Assembly: GCA_017479425.1 (NCBI GenBank)
Contig: JAFVCD010000001.1
Coordinates: 1 to 35,319 of the forward strand
Length of the DNA stretch: 35,319 nt
Origin: Oscillospiraceae bacterium
GTDB taxonomy: Bacteria > Bacillota > Clostridia > Oscillospirales > Oscillospiraceae
Direction: 5' to 3'
Position 1 is the stretch's first letter, and each line of letters opens with the position of its first letter. The translations under genes were made by a program, and so were the position numbers. The notes under the pieces were generated by a model. It was not told where the DNA came from. It made no database searches and saw only the letters and a list, made by a program, of their open reading frames with translations. Positions 1-9,784 of the stretch are shown here, one piece after another.

Positions 1-560
1 CTTACTGTGTTTGCATTCTGCGGCACTGCGCTCATTGTTACGGTAAGAGATTCGGCTGTCACATCGCTGATGGAATAGACGCCGTCTGTAATTGTTATAT
101 CTTTGAGCGATCCCCTTATCGTGCCTTCGCTGTCCTGCGCGGTGAACGTCGGGCTTCCGGTGACGTCAAGAACGTACTTATCGCCGGTCAGCGAGATCTT
201 CTTGCTGAACGCACCGCTTACTGTGTTTGCATTCTGCGGCACTTCGCTCATTGTTACAGTAAGAGATTCGGCTGTCGTATCAGCGATGGAGTAAGAGCCG
301 TCTGTAATTGTTATATCCTTGAGCGATCCCGTTATCGTGCCTTCGCTGTCCTGCGCGGTGAACGTCGGGTTTCCGGTGACATCAAGTGCGTACTTGTCGC
401 CGGTTACGGTGATTTCACCGAACGCGCCCTGAATGGTGTTTTCTTTTTGGGGCTTGGAACTCATTACGACAGTAAGAGTATCGGCAGTCGTGTCGGTAAC
501 TGCATAGATGCTGTCAGTAATTGAAATATCCCCGAAAACACCCTTAACGGTACCCTCACC
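1..560 (-). repeat. Tandem 213-216 bp coding repeats
   Basis: The block starting CTTACTGTGTTTGCATTCTG at position 1 recurs at 217, almost identical for over 80 bases. A more diverged third copy is aligned around 424-433. The period is therefore 216 then about 213 bp, i.e. 72 and 71 codons, and the reading frame is kept. The near identity of the two leftmost copies points to recent duplication or gene conversion, and the array continues beyond the window. Confidence 0.85.
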
Positions 561-2228
561 GCCAGAAATAACGAGATCGGGCTTGCCGGTGACGTCAAGA
601 GCATACTTACTGCAGTCCGTTACAGTTATCTCTTCGGTAAATTTGCCCTTGATTACTGCTTCGCCGCTCTCGATCTGAAGCGACTCAGCCTTTGTTACGT
701 CAATGTTAAACTTGCTCTCAGCAGTCGCGCCCTTGAGGCTGATGTCCTTGAAGGCTCCGGTTAAGGCGCCCTCGCCGCTCTTTATCGTTACGGAAACGCC
801 CTCAGTGCCCTTAAGCTTGGCGTTTGCTTTGTCCGCCGTGAGGTCACCGACAACAGTTACCTCGTGGTCGCCGGTATTGAGCTCGGTGAAGGTTCCCTGA
901 ACCGCCGCATTATCCTGAGTTATCGTAAGACTGTTGCCGTTGCCGGTATAAGTAACGGCTATCTGCTGGCTCGGCGTGTCGGTGGTTTCTCCCTTCCAGC
1001 TTCCGGAGATGTTCTCATACTTATAATTTGAGCCTGCAGGGAGAATTCCGTTCCACTCCTTGAATTCTGTGTCCTGCTTGACTGTAACGCTGTTTATTAC
1101 AACGGGATTATCTCCATCCTTATACTCCGCGGAGATGGTCTTGTCCTTCGGAACTGTTATGGGGTACTGAACGCTGTTTACAACAGTGGATATCTCCTTG
1201 AATTCGCCGTAAGCCCACACGCCCTTTTCAATGGTGCTGAGCTTAACCTTGCCTGCAGTGCTTATTACAGTGCCGGTCGCGTCAGCCGCCGCGCCGCCTC
1301 TGGCCTTTACTGTTCCGTTCTCAACAGTGAGCGTGCTGCCCTCGAGGGATACGGAAATATCGGCAGAGCCGGTGCTCTTTACGGTTGTATTGCCTTCAAG
1401 CTGCCACGCGCCCGAGGCAACTGTATAGTTGCCGGCGGGAAGCAGATAGTAGCCGTTGATCTTCTTCCAGCTTGTAATAGTCTGCGCCTCGACCGGCTGC
1501 ATCACATTTCCGTCGATCGTCAGCTTTACGCCCTTATTGACGGTTATGTTGCTGCCTTCCTTCTGCTCGACTGTTCCTATTACGGTTGTGCCGATAACAG
1601 AAACTTGTGCGCCGGGATTGACTGTGAGCTTATTGAAATAGCCGCTTATAATAGCGTTCCCGTTAACAGTGACGTTTTTGGCGTCAGCTTCGCCGGAAGC
1701 GCCGACTACGGTATAAGTTCCGCCGAGCGTTACGTCGCCAACCGGTCTGACCCGGCCGCTGACGCTCTTGAAGTAGCCTTGTACCGGAGCGGTTTTTCCC
1801 TGAACGACTACGAGATTATTGAACGAAACTCCCGTCGTCGTGCTCTGCGCTACTCCGGTTATGGTCTTGCGTCCGTTTGACACGTTGTAGCTCAGCGTGC
1901 CGGAGCCCTTTATGCTCGTCGGAAGATCAACGCTGAGCTCGACAAACTCGTCATCGCCCACGACAACGCCGGTCGCCGTAACGGATTGTGCGGTCAGATA
2001 GCTTACTCCGGTGGTGTTTGTTTCAACATAGCTTTTGCTTAGATTTGACCCTGTCTTGCCAAGTGCAAAATTGCCGCCGGTTGCCATCGAATAGCCCGTA
2101 AGCGAAGCGGAGCTTATCACGAAGGGCTCATCGGCTGTGCCCTTGTTTGCCGCTAACGCCGTCGCTGCAAGACTGTACAGCATAAGCACCGAAAGAGCAA
2201 ATGAAATAATGCCTAATATTTTTTTCAT
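1..2228 (-). CDS. Secreted repeat-containing surface protein (3' end outside window)
   Basis: The reading frame stays open from an ATG at 2228 to the left edge, giving 742 codons and no stop, so the C-terminus and any anchor are unseen. The start MKKILGIISFALSVLMLYS followed by AATALA is a typical Sec signal peptide with likely cleavage near residue 26. The ATG follows an AAGGGG ribosome binding site about 10 bases away. The rest is rich in Thr, Val, Gly and Ser, with many short beta-like strands of the form GxFxxIxV, which suggests a beta-solenoid or stacked beta-sandwich adhesin. Near the left edge (residues about 600 to 742) it enters tandem repeats of 71-72 residues with the cores VTGxPTFTAQDSEGTI and TAESLTVTMS. 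It is the last gene of the surface-protein operon seen here, 54 bp after the SLH protein gene. No enzymatic motif was recognised; a role in cell-surface structure or adhesion is inferred. Confidence 0.8.
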   Translation of the reverse strand, partial: MKKILGIISFALSVLMLYSLAATALAANKGTADEPFVISSASLTGYSMATGGNFALGKTGSNLSKSYVETNTTGVSYLTAQSVTATGVVVGDDEFVELSVDLPTSIKGSGTLSYNVSNGRKTITGVAQSTTTGVSFNNLVVVQGKTAPVQGYFKSVSGRVRPVGDVTLGGTYTVVGASGEADAKNVTVNGNAIISGYFNKLTVNPGAQVSVIGTTVIGTVEQKEGSNITVNKGVKLTIDGNVMQPVEAQTITSWKKINGYYLLPAGNYTVASGAWQLEGNTTVKSTGSADISVSLEGSTLTVENGTVKARGGAAADATGTVISTAGKVKLSTIEKGVWAYGEFKEISTVVNSVQYPITVPKDKTISAEYKDGDNPVVINSVTVKQDTEFKEWNGILPAGSNYKYENISGSWKGETTDTPSQQIAVTYTGNGNSLTITQDNAAVQGTFTELNTGDHEVTVVGDLTADKANAKLKGTEGVSVTIKSGEGALTGAFKDISLKGATAESKFNIDVTKAESLQIESGEAVIKGKFTEEITVTDCSKYALDVTGKPDLVISGGEGTVKGVFGDISITDSIYAVTDTTADTLTVVMSSKPQKENTIQGAFGEITVTGDKYALDVTGNPTFTAQDSEGTITGSLKDITITDGSYSIADTTAESLTVTMSEVPQNANTVSGAFSKKISLTGDKYVLDVTGSPTFTAQDSEGTIRGSLKDITITDGVYSISDVTAESLTVTMSAVPQNANTV

Positions 2229-2251
2229 ATGCGTTTTCCCCTTCTTTCTTT

Positions 2252-2275
2252 CCCCTCCCCTTTTTCGGGGAGGGG
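2252..2275. other. Perfect 9-bp inverted repeat between two surface-protein genes
   Basis: CCCCTCCCC (2252-2260) and GGGGAGGGG (2267-2275) can form a strong stem with a 6-base loop. A T-rich tract follows only on the plus strand, where no gene would need terminating. In the minus-strand transcript the stem sits between the stop of the SLH gene and the ribosome binding site of the next gene and has no U-tract. It is more likely a processing, stability or partial-attenuation hairpin setting the ratio of the two surface proteins than a full terminator. Confidence 0.6.
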
Positions 2276-2282
2276 TTTTATT

Positions 2283-5200
2283 TCACTTTATCAGCGACTT
2301 TATGATAACGCCGTTAAGTCTGTTTGAAATCGCAGCGCACTGCTCTCTCGAGAGTGCGGAGCTGCAATCGACTCTGCCGTTTGCGCCGTTGATAACGCCG
2401 TTTTTGATGCAGAGCGCAACGCTCGCCTTTGCCCAGTCGGGAACCTCGGCTCCGTCCGCGAAATTTGCAAGTATTCCTTCGATCTCAGCGTCGGTCAGCT
2501 GCTCGGAAGCTCCGAATACCTTCAGCGCTCTTCCGACCATTACCATAGCCTCAACGCGGCTGACACGGTTTGCGCCGCCGATGGAGCCGTCGGGATATCC
2601 CGTGATGACGCCGAGATCCTTTGCTACCGCAAGCGCCTCATAGTCCCAGGAGGTCGTTGAAACGTCGGGAAGAACAGTGCTTGTCTCGCGGGTCATCATA
2701 CCGAGAGTGCGCATAAGGATAGTCGCAAACTCACTGCGTGAGCAAGCGCCGGTGCGGTTGAACGTACCGTCGGGCAGGCCCTTCAGTATCTCTCTGGCAG
2801 CCGCGCTCATAATGTCGCCGTAAGCCCAGTCGGTATCCTTGATATCAGAGAAGTGGGTTCTGCAGGTTTCAAGCACTACAGTGCCATTGTCTGTGAGAAC
2901 TACGTCTACAAACGCCTTGTCACCGATCATATTGAGCTTGAAGGGCAGCGGGGTCATCTTTCCGGTGCTGTCATAGAGGATAACAGCAGTTACATCATTG
3001 ACGGATACTGTATCAGCAATTGCAAAGGATGCTGTGACGGGTGTCTTTATATCGTCCCTGCCGCCGAGCTCTACTGCGGTCGCACTGAGGACTGCGCTGT
3101 CGCTGTCCGAGGCCTTAACTTCAGCCTTATCGAGCGCAGTTACAGTCATCTCGCCGTTATTGCCGAGAGCGGACGCAGGAAGCTCAGCCTTAAATATAGG
3201 AGTATCGATCTCAAGATCGCTGCCGGGCGTGTAGAGTATCTTGTAGCTCTTGGCGTCAAGCTCGCTTCTTACGCTCTTGCCCTTTGCAGCGTCGATAACG
3301 GCAACGCCGTTTTCATCAAGCGTAACATCGACCGCGGTCTTGTCAACCGTTGTCTTGGACTCTTCTGCGCCGATGACCCCATCTTCGCCGCCGGAGGACG
3401 CGCCGCCGGATATACCGCCGCCGCCTGAGCCGCCGCCGGAGGGATTTGAAGGCTCGCTCGGCTGAGAAGGCTGAGAGGGCTGAGAGGGTTCAGAAGGTTC
3501 AGAAGGCTCAGAGGGCTCAGAGGGCTCAGAGGGCTCAGCAGAGTCGCTGTCCTTGCGGACTACGGTCATAGCAGTTAGCACCGCCCCGTCAGGAGCCTTA
3601 TAGGTTGCGCTTATGATGCCGGATTCGGAAGAGCCGAACTTCACCTCTCCGTTTTCAACCGAGGCGTCGCCTCTGAACGCATCGTATTGAACATCATCGA
3701 CGACCTCTTCGTTGTAGGAGCCACTGCCGGCTGCATAGCGCGCGACAGTTTCAAGCTTGGTAGCATTACCCGACTTGAAGGTGCGGATGACGATATTCTG
3801 CGCCACCTTATAATCACCGTTCTGAACCGTCACAACAGCAGTATTGGTGTTGCCGGCGGCGTCAGACGCGACAAACGTGAGCTTGGAGGTTGCGTTCTTG
3901 GAGTTGAGAGCCACAGAGCCAGAGAATGTTCCGTTCTCATCAACGCTGAGCCGCGTTCCTGCCGTGCTGTCATCAACATAGACGGTAACGGTCGAATCCT
4001 CGGCATTCGTTACGCCGGAAATGTCGACTATTCCGTTCTCTGCAAGCGCGCCGGGTGCCGGTGTGTCAATATAGAGGGTCGGCGCGGTGTAATCCGCCGT
4101 AATGCGGATAGACTTGATGGAGGTATCCTTTGTGGCATTGTTGCGGACAAATGCGCTCAGCATTATCGTTGCATCGTTCTCGCCGAGAGAGGCGATGCGG
4201 ATAGTGGCTTCGGTATTCGCGGTGAGCGCAGCTTCCGTGACAGCCTCGGTGCTGTCTCCGACAAAGAAATACACCTTTTCACTGCCATTATAGAGCTTGA
4301 AGGTGGCGTCGCAGTCGGTTTTGACCTTAAGCTCAGGCTCAGCCTTGTTGGTATTCAGGCTGTAATAGGCAAAGGTCTCGTCCTTGTAGTTTGCCTCTGC
4401 GCCGGTGATCGTGAGCTTGGGCTCAACGGGCTCTGGCAGGAGAACAAGCTCGGTATAATCCGTAAGCGCAGAGTAGTGGTACTTCTCTCCTCCCTCAAGG
4501 ATCTCGGTAGCAGCCGACTTTACCCTTGCCTTGTAAGAGTTGCCGGTCTGGAAGCCGGAATATGTGATGCTGGTTCCGATAACCTTTCCTTCCTCATCGA
4601 CATTCTCTGTGATCTGTTCGCTCCATGTACCGAGAGTGAAGCTGTAAACGCCGTCGCCCTCATCGGTAAGGTCGTCGCGCGAGATGAGAAGATCGGTGTA
4701 GTACGCCCAATCGTTGCCGTTTTCATCGTAGAAGTTCAGCACGAAGGAATCGGCCTTGTCATCACTGGGCTTAAAGCTGACCTTAAGCTGTCCGTTGCCG
4801 CCGACTTCGAGCTTAGCGTCGGTTACGGGCTGCGGAGACTTCGGGTCAACGAGCGTTACGAAATTGTCAGTCTGTTTATTAGACTGGCTGTTGCCGGAAT
4901 CAAGAATGGCTCTGAGGTAATAATTTCCGGAGTCAAGAAGCTCGTTTAGATTTACGCCGGGCTTGTCGAGGACAGTGCAGTTCTCAATATCATCAATGGC
5001 TGCGGTTACCGTCTGCACCGCCGTCTTGGTATCCGGAATGACTGCGCTTCCGACGAGCATACCGAGAGAGCCCTGCTCTGCGTCACTGCCATCGGGTGTG
5101 AGGAAGAACTTGACGGTATCGCCCGCCTTGGCGAATCTTGCGGAGGCGCTCATGGTAAGCTTGCTGCCCTCCTGAGTGAGCGAAACATCAGTCAGCTCGG

Positions 5201-8200
5201 AGGTTCTGCCCACCTTGAGAAGCGCCATATCGGCGTTCTCGCTGAGAGTGAGGGTCAGCTCTGAACCTGCATTGAATCTCTCATAGGGAACTGTGATGTA
5301 AAGGAGCTTCTGAGTGGTGCCGTCCATATCGCGCTCAAGGGTGTAGCTGTAAAGCGCGTCTGCCGGAGCGCTCTCCGGAATTGAATAGACGGTGTTTCCG
5401 AACTCATCAGTGCTCGTTTCGTAAGGTACAACAGCGTGATCAGTGCCGTCAAGCTTTGCAGTTACAGTCGGCGCATCTTCGAGGTACTCAATCTCGACAA
5501 GCGCGTCAGCCGCCTTATCGGAGTTATAGACCTTTGTGCCGACGGGAACGGTATAGGAAGTGCCGTCAACGGTTATGCCGCCGAGACCTGCGGAGCGGTA
5601 GATGAGCATCTCGTCCGAGCCGAGGCGTCCGCGATACACAAGCTCCTGACCCGCCGCTTCGGGATCATAATCGCTCGTTGCGACGTAGCTTATATTCTGT
5701 CCTATGCTGATAAGGGACTGTGTTCCGGTGTCCTCATCGGTGTGGATGATGTATGCGAGCGCGTCCTCCTTGGCGGTGCCGTCACTCTCGACCCAGAAGT
5801 CGATATCGCCGCCGTAGTAGTAGGAGAGGCAGACGGAGACGAACGGAATGATGGTGAAGCCGCCGGTAATGCGCTCAAGGTTTATGCCGAAGAACGCTCT
5901 TGCAAGGCTCAGTCCGCCGACAACGGGAACCTTGGCGGGGATCTTGACCGCTGCATTTGCATAAGCGTCAAAGTCGAAGCCGCCGTTCTCACGCTCGCCG
6001 ATAAAGAGCGCACCCTTTCCGACGAGAACTCCGAGATCAGCTATATCAATAAGTATCTTGGCGGAGAGGAATGCCGGGCTCTGCCACTGGATCTGGATCT
6101 CCGCAAGATTAACCAGCGGAAGAGATACGAGCCAGAGCTCAAGCTCAAGGCTGCCCACAATCTTAAGACCGGTCATCTTGAGGAGCATATCGATATTGCC
6201 TATGAGAGCAATACGGCTTGCAACTGAGCCGAGACCCATCGGTATGGAAACCGTTATGCCGCCTGCGAGCTGAAGAGGCATAGAGCCTACGTTCTCTCCG
6301 GTCATGATCCCATAAACGGTGTCAGCGAGGTTGCGGACGGCAACTCTGACTCTCGTCATATAGGTATTCGGCGCGATCTGGATGCCAGGAATTGCCTGAC
6401 GCTGGCCATCTACCTCAGTAGAGTCGGACTTGGCGAAATACTGGAACGCAAAGCAGTCCGGAAGGATGAGCCCGCTCGGTACCTCTTTGAAGGTAAAGCC
6501 TACATAGAAGCCGCCGAGCACGGGAAGCTTGAACTTGCCGCTCATCGCTAAGAGCGTCTGCCTCTCCCTTGAGTATTCTCTGTAATGTCTGACAAGCAGC
6601 GCTGCACCGGCCTCGGCAAAACGTCCGCTGGAGGCCATCTGATTTGTGGTTCCGGCCTGTGTGTCATCATACCCGCCGCCGTAATACTTAGTTGCGGCCT
6701 TCAGAATGCCGATATCCTTCCAGATATCAAAGCCTACGTTCGCGTCAGTGCCGTAGTAGCCCTTACTGTCGAAGGAAACCTCGTCAATGTCACCGCGGAA
6801 AATGGACATATTGACAAAACCGCCCATTCTGAGCTGATAGCTGCCCTTGTTTGAGTTGAGGCGGAAATCAACAAGCTCGAGCTGCATTGAGCCGGGGTTG
6901 TAGTTCTGTGTCGGAACGATGCCGAGCTGATTGAAATAAACGTCGCCCTCTGCGATCATCTCCATCGGGTTTGCCTGTTCGTAAGTAAGGCCGTTCAGAT
7001 GAGCCTTATATCCGTTCGTTGAAGCGGTAAGGCTGGAAACGTCGTAGATATTGGAGTCGTTGAAGCGCTCGGAATACTCGTCGACTCTGTCATTCAGAAA
7101 CAGCGTCTTTGCAAAGCCGTCGTAGAGATCGATGTTCCACTTCTGATTATAGAAGGTGTATTTCGCTCCGCTGACGGAGAGCTTGCCGTTTCCGTTCAGA
7201 GTCCAGTGATAGAGCTGAAAATCGTCTGTAAGCTTGCCCTTCTGCGCTTCTGAGAGCACAGCCTCTGTGGTAACGCCGAGCTGGGCGCGGTATTCAGAAG
7301 CAAAGCCCGCGTTATTCTTGAAGGAGTCGTAAATGCTCTCCTTTGAGAGCGTGATGGTTTCGCCCTGATAGGTTACAGTGCGGTTGATGACTGCCGGCTC
7401 GACTGATGTATCGACGATATAGCCGTCGGTCGTCGCCTTCACCCTGCCCTTGATCTCAAGAAGCACCTCTCCCTTGCTCCATTTCATCTCGGTCGTCCAG
7501 TTGAGAGAGTTGCTGTACTGAGTGTATGGGTTTATGGCGTTTTTGTATTCCTCGAGGTCAGCCTCATTTGCAAAAACCTGCACATCGTAGTAAGGAACGA
7601 GAGCACCTGATTTCTGAGTGTTGTAGACTGCACCCGCCTTGTCAACATGAAGGCTCGCGTTATTAAGCGCGCTTACAATATTCTCATATTTCTTATAATC
7701 ATTTGCAGACAGCGACTTGTAGCGGCGCGCTACCACGAGATAACCGCCGGTGCGAAGGCGCGATTCCTTAAGAGTATTGACGTCGATCTGCGCTTCGGAA
7801 ACAAAGCTCAGCAGCTCAGCGTTATCTCCCCTGAACCTCACCTCTATCGCGTATTTGCCGATTGGAAGAGTCGGGTCAGCCGCAAGTGCGTTGTTGGAGC
7901 TTGCGTCCGGACTTGCTTCATAGGGACTTGCCGCCGCTGCGGAAATGAGCGTGCCGCCAGTGTAGTCGATATTCATTATACCGGTAGCTCCGTCCTTATC
8001 GACGAGGCTTATGTCCGCCGGATGAACGAGATATCTGTCGCCGGTGAGAACATTCTGAAGGTAGACGTTGAAGTTGCGGTTCGGATAATCATTATTGTCT
8101 CCGGCATCACCGAGCGCGTAGGCGCCGAAGTTCGTAACGCCGACGGAGATGATCTTCTCATCGGAGTAATACGCCTGCTCAGGGGCGACGGAGTAGGCTC

Positions 8201-9767
8201 TGGACTGCATCATCTCGCCCACAGCCGGGAGCAGAATGAAATCTGTGCGGATGGATGAGGTATCCTCAACCGTGAACGCGGTCTTTTCCGCCGCGGCCTT
8301 CTGCTCCATTTCAGGGCTTGTAACCTGGATCATGTACTCCTGAGTCGTCGGCCATGCTCTGCCCTCTGCTACGACCTTGTAGCGGAAAACGCACATATCG
8401 CCGGCAGTGAAATAGTTGACATCCTGATCCTGACTCGTCTTGCTCTTTTTATAGGTAGATCTGAGCGATCTGCCTGAAAGCGTTGCAGGCTTGCCGTTTT
8501 CATAAACAACCTGACCGTTTACCGTTTTGACAAACTTGAGATCTCTGTCAAGAGTAAGCGTCGCCTGAATCTCGGAGTGCTTCATTTCGGAGTTCTCGCT
8601 GCACTGAACCTGAACTGCGATCTCAAAGATTCCGTCGCCGAGATATTTGGTTTTCGCGTCGTTGGTTTCAAGCTGGAGCTTCTGGTCGATGAAGGTGAGG
8701 ACGAACTCGCTGTTGTCATTCGTGATCTCGCCCAGTCCGTAGACGACGCGATAGGAGCGTGTGGTGCCGTCGGCAACGCTCACCGGCTCCCAGAAGTAGG
8801 CAACCGCGCTGTCGGCGGAGCCGTACTTATTCGTATCGGTGGTGAAATCGAGGTGACTGTCGACTTCAACTTCGTACTTGGAGTTTGCAAGGTGTGCCCA
8901 GTGACCGACGACGATCTTGTCGCAGAGCGAGGTGTTGAGCGCAGTGCCCTCGCTGACCTCGACGTTGACGCTGTTGAAGCCGTAGGCATAGATGCTCGTT
9001 GCAAGAGGATCGGTGTAGCCGCCTCTGTCGCGCATCATAAAGTAGTTTGCGATGTCGTAGTAATTCTTGTTCGATTCATCGAGGGTAACGCCGTCAACAA
9101 CGTCGCCCGCCTTGGCGTTTCTTACCATTGTGCGCTCAACGGTAGTTACGTTTTCCTGGATCGTTCCGTTCTGATAGGCGGGGCCGTCGTTTGTTCCGAC
9201 CATCGTATCCACGAGTACACGGGTACCGACCTCGATGTCTGCGCCGGAATTATTGTTTACCTTGTAGTCTACGAATACCATACCGGAGGTATCGGTATTT
9301 TCCGAGGCGTTCAGGGTGATTATCTGGTCGATCGCGATCGTTCCGCCGGAAACGGTGAGCGTCCACGTTGTGGAAAGCTTCTGTGTTCCGTTTTCATCGG
9401 TCGTGATCTTCGGCTCGGAAAGAAAGCTTTTGAGATTATTCCCTCCATCAAGGTCATAGCCGTTTCCGAAGATGTAATCTCCGGTATAACCACCTGCAGT
9501 GATCCGAAAGGTGGTAAAGGAGGTATCGTCCTCGTCATAGGTCATGTTCAGATTCCGGTCGTTCTTGCGAATAGGCTGACCGTCCACTGTCCTGATGGCA
9601 AAGCGTCCGTTTGACTTGTTAACTACGACCTTGATATAGTCGTTTTTAATTACCGCCGTGTTCTCTGCGCCCTCTCGGAGAGAGTCCGCCAACGTTTCCA
9701 TTGGCAGGACAGTCAGCATGAGAGCCGCAACAAGCATAACGGATACTATTCTTTTAAATAGCTTCAT
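2283..9767 (-). CDS. Giant S-layer-homology anchored surface protein (2494 aa)
   Basis: It starts at an ATG preceded by GGGGGAGG at 9 bases and opens with a signal peptide (MKLFKRIVSVMLVAALMLTV, cleavage near ETLA|DS). The C-terminal ~190 residues hold three SLH domains, seen as FSDIKDTDWAYGDI with GLPDGTF, LPDVSTTSWDYEAL with GYPDGSI, and a third ending in INGANGRVDCS. SLH domains bind pyruvylated secondary cell-wall polymers, so the protein should coat the envelope. Just before them (residues about 2075-2116) is a flexible SEP/SQP linker running into Gly/Ser. A fibronectin-III-like domain lies around residues 1645-1780 and an Ig-like domain around 1890-1990 (APTLYIDTPAPGALAENG). The large N-terminal and central part is beta-rich and not assigned to a family. 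It lies between two other giant secreted proteins with gaps of 17 and 54 bp, so the three are probably co-transcribed. No catalytic motif was seen. Confidence 0.9.
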   Translation of the reverse strand: MKLFKRIVSVMLVAALMLTVLPMETLADSLREGAENTAVIKNDYIKVVVNKSNGRFAIRTVDGQPIRKNDRNLNMTYDEDDTSFTTFRITAGGYTGDYIFGNGYDLDGGNNLKSFLSEPKITTDENGTQKLSTTWTLTVSGGTIAIDQIITLNASENTDTSGMVFVDYKVNNNSGADIEVGTRVLVDTMVGTNDGPAYQNGTIQENVTTVERTMVRNAKAGDVVDGVTLDESNKNYYDIANYFMMRDRGGYTDPLATSIYAYGFNSVNVEVSEGTALNTSLCDKIVVGHWAHLANSKYEVEVDSHLDFTTDTNKYGSADSAVAYFWEPVSVADGTTRSYRVVYGLGEITNDNSEFVLTFIDQKLQLETNDAKTKYLGDGIFEIAVQVQCSENSEMKHSEIQATLTLDRDLKFVKTVNGQVVYENGKPATLSGRSLRSTYKKSKTSQDQDVNYFTAGDMCVFRYKVVAEGRAWPTTQEYMIQVTSPEMEQKAAAEKTAFTVEDTSSIRTDFILLPAVGEMMQSRAYSVAPEQAYYSDEKIISVGVTNFGAYALGDAGDNNDYPNRNFNVYLQNVLTGDRYLVHPADISLVDKDGATGIMNIDYTGGTLISAAAASPYEASPDASSNNALAADPTLPIGKYAIEVRFRGDNAELLSFVSEAQIDVNTLKESRLRTGGYLVVARRYKSLSANDYKKYENIVSALNNASLHVDKAGAVYNTQKSGALVPYYDVQVFANEADLEEYKNAINPYTQYSNSLNWTTEMKWSKGEVLLEIKGRVKATTDGYIVDTSVEPAVINRTVTYQGETITLSKESIYDSFKNNAGFASEYRAQLGVTTEAVLSEAQKGKLTDDFQLYHWTLNGNGKLSVSGAKYTFYNQKWNIDLYDGFAKTLFLNDRVDEYSERFNDSNIYDVSSLTASTNGYKAHLNGLTYEQANPMEMIAEGDVYFNQLGIVPTQNYNPGSMQLELVDFRLNSNKGSYQLRMGGFVNMSIFRGDIDEVSFDSKGYYGTDANVGFDIWKDIGILKAATKYYGGGYDDTQAGTTNQMASSGRFAEAGAALLVRHYREYSRERQTLLAMSGKFKLPVLGGFYVGFTFKEVPSGLILPDCFAFQYFAKSDSTEVDGQRQAIPGIQIAPNTYMTRVRVAVRNLADTVYGIMTGENVGSMPLQLAGGITVSIPMGLGSVASRIALIGNIDMLLKMTGLKIVGSLELELWLVSLPLVNLAEIQIQWQSPAFLSAKILIDIADLGVLVGKGALFIGERENGGFDFDAYANAAVKIPAKVPVVGGLSLARAFFGINLERITGGFTIIPFVSVCLSYYYGGDIDFWVESDGTAKEDALAYIIHTDEDTGTQSLISIGQNISYVATSDYDPEAAGQELVYRGRLGSDEMLIYRSAGLGGITVDGTSYTVPVGTKVYNSDKAADALVEIEYLEDAPTVTAKLDGTDHAVVPYETSTDEFGNTVYSIPESAPADALYSYTLERDMDGTTQKLLYITVPYERFNAGSELTLTLSENADMALLKVGRTSELTDVSLTQEGSKLTMSASARFAKAGDTVKFFLTPDGSDAEQGSLGMLVGSAVIPDTKTAVQTVTAAIDDIENCTVLDKPGVNLNELLDSGNYYLRAILDSGNSQSNKQTDNFVTLVDPKSPQPVTDAKLEVGGNGQLKVSFKPSDDKADSFVLNFYDENGNDWAYYTDLLISRDDLTDEGDGVYSFTLGTWSEQITENVDEEGKVIGTSITYSGFQTGNSYKARVKSAATEILEGGEKYHYSALTDYTELVLLPEPVEPKLTITGAEANYKDETFAYYSLNTNKAEPELKVKTDCDATFKLYNGSEKVYFFVGDSTEAVTEAALTANTEATIRIASLGENDATIMLSAFVRNNATKDTSIKSIRITADYTAPTLYIDTPAPGALAENGIVDISGVTNAEDSTVTVYVDDSTAGTRLSVDENGTFSGSVALNSKNATSKLTFVASDAAGNTNTAVVTVQNGDYKVAQNIVIRTFKSGNATKLETVARYAAGSGSYNEEVVDDVQYDAFRGDASVENGEVKFGSSESGIISATYKAPDGAVLTAMTVVRKDSDSAEPSEPSEPSEPSEPSEPSQPSQPSQPSEPSNPSGGGSGGGGISGGASSGGEDGVIGAEESKTTVDKTAVDVTLDENGVAVIDAAKGKSVRSELDAKSYKILYTPGSDLEIDTPIFKAELPASALGNNGEMTVTALDKAEVKASDSDSAVLSATAVELGGRDDIKTPVTASFAIADTVSVNDVTAVILYDSTGKMTPLPFKLNMIGDKAFVDVVLTDNGTVVLETCRTHFSDIKDTDWAYGDIMSAAAREILKGLPDGTFNRTGACSRSEFATILMRTLGMMTRETSTVLPDVSTTSWDYEALAVAKDLGVITGYPDGSIGGANRVSRVEAMVMVGRALKVFGASEQLTDAEIEGILANFADGAEVPDWAKASVALCIKNGVINGANGRVDCSSALSREQCAAISNRLNGVIIKSLIK
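3450..3540 (-). repeat. Ser-Glu-Pro / Ser-Gln-Pro linker repeats
   Basis: Consecutive 9-bp units close to GGCTCAGAG encode repeated SEP and SQP triplets just N-terminal to the SLH part of the surface protein. Such low-complexity linkers act as flexible spacers, and the DNA repeats are prone to slippage, so the length may vary between strains. Confidence 0.85.
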
Positions 9768-9784
9768 TATTTAGCCTCCCCCTT

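Noticed and set aside
2253-2290. Hairpin after the SLH gene as a strong terminator of the operon
   Set aside because: In the minus-strand transcript no U-tract follows the stem, so full termination is unlikely; kept only as an inverted repeat.
3687-4949. 420-codon plus-strand ORF opposite the SLH protein gene
   Set aside because: It lies entirely antisense to a clear signal-peptide/SLH protein gene, has no sensible ribosome binding site or domain, and its composition is that of a codon-position shadow. The same applies to 8577-9614.
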